DNA of 64,000 nucleotides from assembly GCF_900099915.1 (NCBI RefSeq), contig NZ_FNDB01000013.1, forward strand, positions 10,929-74,928, read 5' to 3'. Positions 60,927-64,000 of the stretch are shown here, in pieces (within the stretch, counting starts at the first letter, position 1; the number at the start of each line of letters is the position of its first letter). The notes below the pieces were generated by a model. The model was not told where the DNA came from and ran no database searches. It saw nothing but the letters and a program-made list of their open reading frames with translations. The DNA comes from Flavobacterium omnivorum (GTDB taxonomy: Bacteria > Bacteroidota > Bacteroidia > Flavobacteriales > Flavobacteriaceae). Made by a program: the position numbers and the translations under genes.

Positions 60927-62756
60927 ATGACAAATAAACTTGAACTCTACTTCAAGGCTGCGCAATCAGCTAAGATTGGTATATGGAAAATGAATGTGCA
61001 AACAGATCAAGTTATTTGGGATGCAGTAATAAAATGCATTCTTGAAGTTCCTGTTGATTTTGAGCCTGTTAATGGAAACGAAATTAATTTTTATACCGAA
61101 GGAGAAAATAGAGACCGGATTAAAAATAGGATTTATAGTGCAATTCATGAAGGAATTTCGTTTGACGATAAATTCCAAATTACTACCGCTAAAAACAATA
61201 TAAAATATATAGAATGCATCTGTCAAGTGGAAATGATTGATGGAAAACCAGCTAATTTATTAGGTACTTTTCAGGACATCACAAATGAACAGAACCTGAT
61301 TAATGAGCTTCAATTAAATGTAGAGAAATTTTCGTCCATCTTTTCTAGTGCCAATGACTCTATATTTATTATTGACACTTCTAATGGCATCATAACGGAT
61401 TGTAATCCGAGATCCTCAGTCCTCACTGGATATGATGTGTCTGAATTAAAAGGCATCCATTACACCGAATTATTTCCAGAAGAATTGACAAAAGAAGCCC
61501 ATTTTTTTCTAAAATATAATTTGCACAGAAATGAGTATACCGTTGATGAAACCTTCATAAAAACTAAGTCGGGAGATTCAATTCCGGTAGATATAGCCTC
61601 TGGAAAGAAATTTCAGGTGGATGACATCACCTATTTAGTGTGTTTCATCAGAGACATCAGCGAAAGAAAGATTGCTGAAAACAAAATGACTTTACTATCA
61701 CTTGCTGCATCTGAGACAACAGACACCATAGTAATTGCTGATAAAAATGGAATCGCTGTATGGGCAAACCAAGCTTATTTAGACCTAACGGGTTTAACAA
61801 TGGATGAAGTTTTAGGACAAAAACCAGGATATTTATCTAAAGGCCTTGAAACGGATGCAACTGCCACATCATTGATGCGAAAAGCAATTGAAGACCATGA
61901 AAGTATTACTATTATGGTGGTTAACTATAACAAGAAAAAAGAAAAATATTGGTTTGAATTGAATATCACGACAGCATTTGATAATCACAATAACCTTATA
62001 AATTTTATTGGTGTAGGACGAAATGTAACTTCGAGAATTGAAAAAGAACTAGAACTAAAAAAACTTTTAGAAGTCACTAGTAATCAGAACAATAAATTAT
62101 ATAACTTTACACATATCGTTTCCCATAATATCCGTTCTCATACCAGTAATTTATCTATGATAGTAGATGTGATAGAAAACACTGATGATATCCAAGAAAA
62201 ACTTTCCTATTTTGAATTGTTTAAAGAAGGAACGGAAAAACTGTCTGAATCGATTGAATATTTGAATGAAATAATAACAATTCAGCAAAATACAAATATC
62301 GAAAAAAAAGAAATTTGTTTAAAACACGAAATCGAAAAAACAAAAAAGGCATTAAGATTAGTCATTAAAGAAAGTAAAATAATTATAACGGACACCATTC
62401 CAGAAGATCTCATGGTTACAGCCATACCAGCCTATTTGGATAGTATTTTACTCAACTTAATTACCAATGCTATAAAATACAAATCAAATCAGCGCACTGC
62501 TACCTTAGAAATAGGATATAAAATTATTGACAACTTCAATGTCATAAATTTCAAAGACAACGGATTAGGATTAGATTTAGAAAAAAATGGACATAAAATT
62601 TTTGGTATGTATAAAACCTTCCATGGCAATGAAGATGCTAAAGGAATTGGATTATTTATTACTAAAAATCAATTAGAAGCTATGAATGGTAAAATTGAAG
62701 TAGAAAGTGAACTAGATCTCGGTTCAAATTTTAAAATATATTTAAATGAAAAATAA
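60927..62756 (+). CDS. PAS-domain sensor histidine kinase
   Basis: A cytoplasmic histidine kinase of 609 residues with no transmembrane helix. Three PAS domains are visible: about 8-115 (AKIGIWKMNVQTDQVIW), 130-245 (SSIFSSANDSIFIIDTSNGI; ISERKIAENK) and 250-375 (DTIVIADKNGIAVWANQAYL). The histidine box is FTHIVSHNIRSH with His400; the ATPase part has LLNLITNAIKYKSN, FKDNGLGLDLE and GIGLFITKNQLEAMNGKIEV. The start at 60927 fits the -7 box TATATTTG (60882-60889); a frame beginning at 60864 would start before it. It overlaps the response regulator by 11 bp. Confidence 0.88.
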   Translation: MTNKLELYFKAAQSAKIGIWKMNVQTDQVIWDAVIKCILEVPVDFEPVNGNEINFYTEGENRDRIKNRIYSAIHEGISFDDKFQITTAKNNIKYIECICQVEMIDGKPANLLGTFQDITNEQNLINELQLNVEKFSSIFSSANDSIFIIDTSNGIITDCNPRSSVLTGYDVSELKGIHYTELFPEELTKEAHFFLKYNLHRNEYTVDETFIKTKSGDSIPVDIASGKKFQVDDITYLVCFIRDISERKIAENKMTLLSLAASETTDTIVIADKNGIAVWANQAYLDLTGLTMDEVLGQKPGYLSKGLETDATATSLMRKAIEDHESITIMVVNYNKKKEKYWFELNITTAFDNHNNLINFIGVGRNVTSRIEKELELKKLLEVTSNQNNKLYNFTHIVSHNIRSHTSNLSMIVDVIENTDDIQEKLSYFELFKEGTEKLSESIEYLNEIITIQQNTNIEKKEICLKHEIEKTKKALRLVIKESKIIITDTIPEDLMVTAIPAYLDSILLNLITNAIKYKSNQRTATLEIGYKIIDNFNVINFKDNGLGLDLEKNGHKIFGMYKTFHGNEDAKGIGLFITKNQLEAMNGKIEVESELDLGSNFKIYLNEK

Positions 62757-63147
62757 ATTAACTTATATCATAGATGATGACAAATTAACCGTTAAACTGA
62801 TGAGCATTCTTATCTCTAAAAATAAGTTTTGCGAAGAAATTCAATCTTATAATAATGCTCAACATGCATTAGAAGAGCTAAAAAAAAATGAATTTGACAA
62901 AGTAATTCTACCCGATGCCATTTTACTCGACCTGAATATGCCAATTATGGATGGGTGGCAATTCCTGGACGAGTTTATTGAATTATCATTAAAAAAAGAG
63001 ATCTTTATCTTTATTATGACTTCTTCAATTGACCCGGCTGACATCGAAAAAGCGAAGGAATATCAAATAGTGAAAGACTATATTGAAAAACCAATTACCG
63101 CTAAAAAACTAGACGCAATTTGCAAATTAATTGGAGAAATAAACTAA
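62746..63147 (+). CDS. Single-domain response regulator (CheY-like)
   Basis: A 133-residue receiver domain with no output domain. Asp10-Asp12 (YIIDDDKLT), the phosphorylated Asp62 (ILLDLNMPIMDGW), Thr/Ser near 92 (IMTSS) and Lys111 (YIEKPIT) complete the active site. It overlaps the PAS kinase gene by 11 bp and is its direct partner; the signal must be passed on by protein interaction or phosphotransfer. Confidence 0.94.
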   Translation: MKNKLTYIIDDDKLTVKLMSILISKNKFCEEIQSYNNAQHALEELKKNEFDKVILPDAILLDLNMPIMDGWQFLDEFIELSLKKEIFIFIMTSSIDPADIEKAKEYQIVKDYIEKPITAKKLDAICKLIGEIN

Positions 63148-63205
63148 TTCTGATTAAATAGTAACAAAATCTGTCCTTGTTCGTCCTATATAAAAACATA
63201 TAAAG

Positions 63206-64000
63206 ATGAATTCCTTGGAAACGATACTTTCAGTCAAAAATCTCAATAAACGTTATGGCGCACTCCAAGCTTTAAAAAACGTTTCTTTCGAAATAAAAAA
63301 AGGCAATGTCTACGGGATCTTAGGTCCTAATGGGAGCGGAAAATCAACCACCTTAGGTATTGCTTTAAACGTGGTCAACAAAACTTCTGGCGAATACAGC
63401 TGGTTTGGCGGAACCATGGAAACACATCAAGCCCTGAAAAAAGTAGGCGCGATTATCGAAAGACCAAATTTCTACCCCTATATGACCGCTAAGGAGAACT
63501 TAGAATTAGTGTGCAAAATCAAAGGGATTAATGATGCTAAAGTCAATGAAAAGTTAGAACTAGTAGGTTTGACAGATCGCCAAAACAGTAAATTCAGTAC
63601 CTTTTCATTAGGTATGAAACAACGATTAGCAATCGCTTCGGCACTATTGAATGATCCTGAAATCTTAATTTTAGACGAACCCACAAATGGCTTAGATCCG
63701 CAAGGAATCCATCAAATTAGAGATATTATCAAACAAATTGCCTCTAAAGGGACAACCATACTGCTCGCTTCGCATTTATTAGACGAAGTGGAAAAAGTGT
63801 GTACTCATGTTTTAGTATTACAAAAAGGAGTGGTTTTATATACCGGTTTAGTCGATGGAATGTCAGCTAACGAGGGATTTTTTGAAGTAGAGGCAAATGA
63901 CATTCTCAACTTAATAAGCGTTTTACAAACGCATCCCGCCACTAAAAATATTGTTCAGGAGCAAGGAAAAGTTTTGGTTTATCTTAAAGAAAATTTGGAA
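63206..64000 (+). CDS. ABC transporter ATP-binding protein, cut by window end
   Basis: The first 265 codons are present; the frame is open at the window edge. Walker A GPNGSGKST (about 42-50), the signature FSLGMKQR (about 133-140) and Walker B ILILDEPTNGLDP (about 153-165) are complete, followed by LLASHLLDEVE (about 185-195). The type (short ATPase with ERPNFYPYMTAKENLEL) is that of ABC-2 export systems such as bacitracin or gliding-related transporters; a permease gene is expected just beyond the window. Confidence 0.92.
   Translation, partial: MNSLETILSVKNLNKRYGALQALKNVSFEIKKGNVYGILGPNGSGKSTTLGIALNVVNKTSGEYSWFGGTMETHQALKKVGAIIERPNFYPYMTAKENLELVCKIKGINDAKVNEKLELVGLTDRQNSKFSTFSLGMKQRLAIASALLNDPEILILDEPTNGLDPQGIHQIRDIIKQIASKGTTILLASHLLDEVEKVCTHVLVLQKGVVLYTGLVDGMSANEGFFEVEANDILNLISVLQTHPATKNIVQEQGKVLVYLKENLE

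Overview
The window is AT-rich DNA from a member of the Bacteroidota, most likely a Flavobacterium. The main evidence is the promoter type seen throughout (a TTG/TTTG box followed 17-21 bases later by TAnnTTTG), a type II-C CRISPR system of the Flavobacterium kind, a fused ccoN-ccoO gene, and several families typical of Flavobacteriia (DUF349, DUF5606, 2TM-domain proteins, HD-PycTM). The names below come from reading protein motifs; no database search was possible.

Layout. 1-4952: the edge of a CRISPR array, a large cas9 on the minus strand, and a divergent tracrRNA with its promoter and terminator; no cas1 or cas2 is visible. A long hairpin joins the array leader to the first repeat. 5069-8169: a DUF349 protein and two small unknown proteins. 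8235-19359: a microaerobic respiration block with hemN, the cbb3 oxidase genes ccoNO-Q-P-G-H, a SafE-like membrane protein, ccoS, the copper ATPase ccoI and a Crp/Fnr regulator. Three near-identical palindromes (TGAYA-N2-TRTCA) sit at the same distance from the hemN, ccoS and ccoI promoters, so this looks like a local Fnr regulon. 19371-29003: ordinary housekeeping genes (amino acid permease, mazG, DUF5606, def, FUSC membrane protein, mqo, ruvX, dapD) and one decayed toxin-antitoxin pair. 29041-34008: a cell-surface glycan block with four glycosyltransferases and a WaaP-like kinase. 33998-38784: tsaC, cca, ctaA, a CDP-alcohol phosphatidyltransferase and csbD, with a GxxExxY gene inserted between perfect 18-bp inverted repeats.

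38889-44790: a LytT/LytS-type two-component system with three 2TM domains in a row, a small exported protein and a TonB-dependent receptor. 45067-50808: a sugar acetyltransferase, small exported and VOC proteins, a ClC channel with an HPP protein, a pRiA4b ORF-3-like protein, a four-helix-bundle gene inside a second repeat-bounded cassette, and a nucleoid-associated protein. 50961-60350: a large GAF protein, an HD-PycTM fusion, a 1244-residue phosphoesterase-barrel fusion, a lipoprotein and a conserved unknown protein. 60927-64000: a PAS histidine kinase, its response regulator and an ABC transporter ATPase cut by the window edge.

The most interesting points are the leader-repeat hairpin of the CRISPR array, the fixed geometry of the Fnr-like sites, the two ~450-bp repeat-bounded cassettes (plus a similar repeat pair with no gene), the HD-PycTM protein without a visible cyclase, and the triplicated 2TM domains with one fused to a histidine kinase. 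No rRNA, tRNA, prophage or insertion sequence was recognised.
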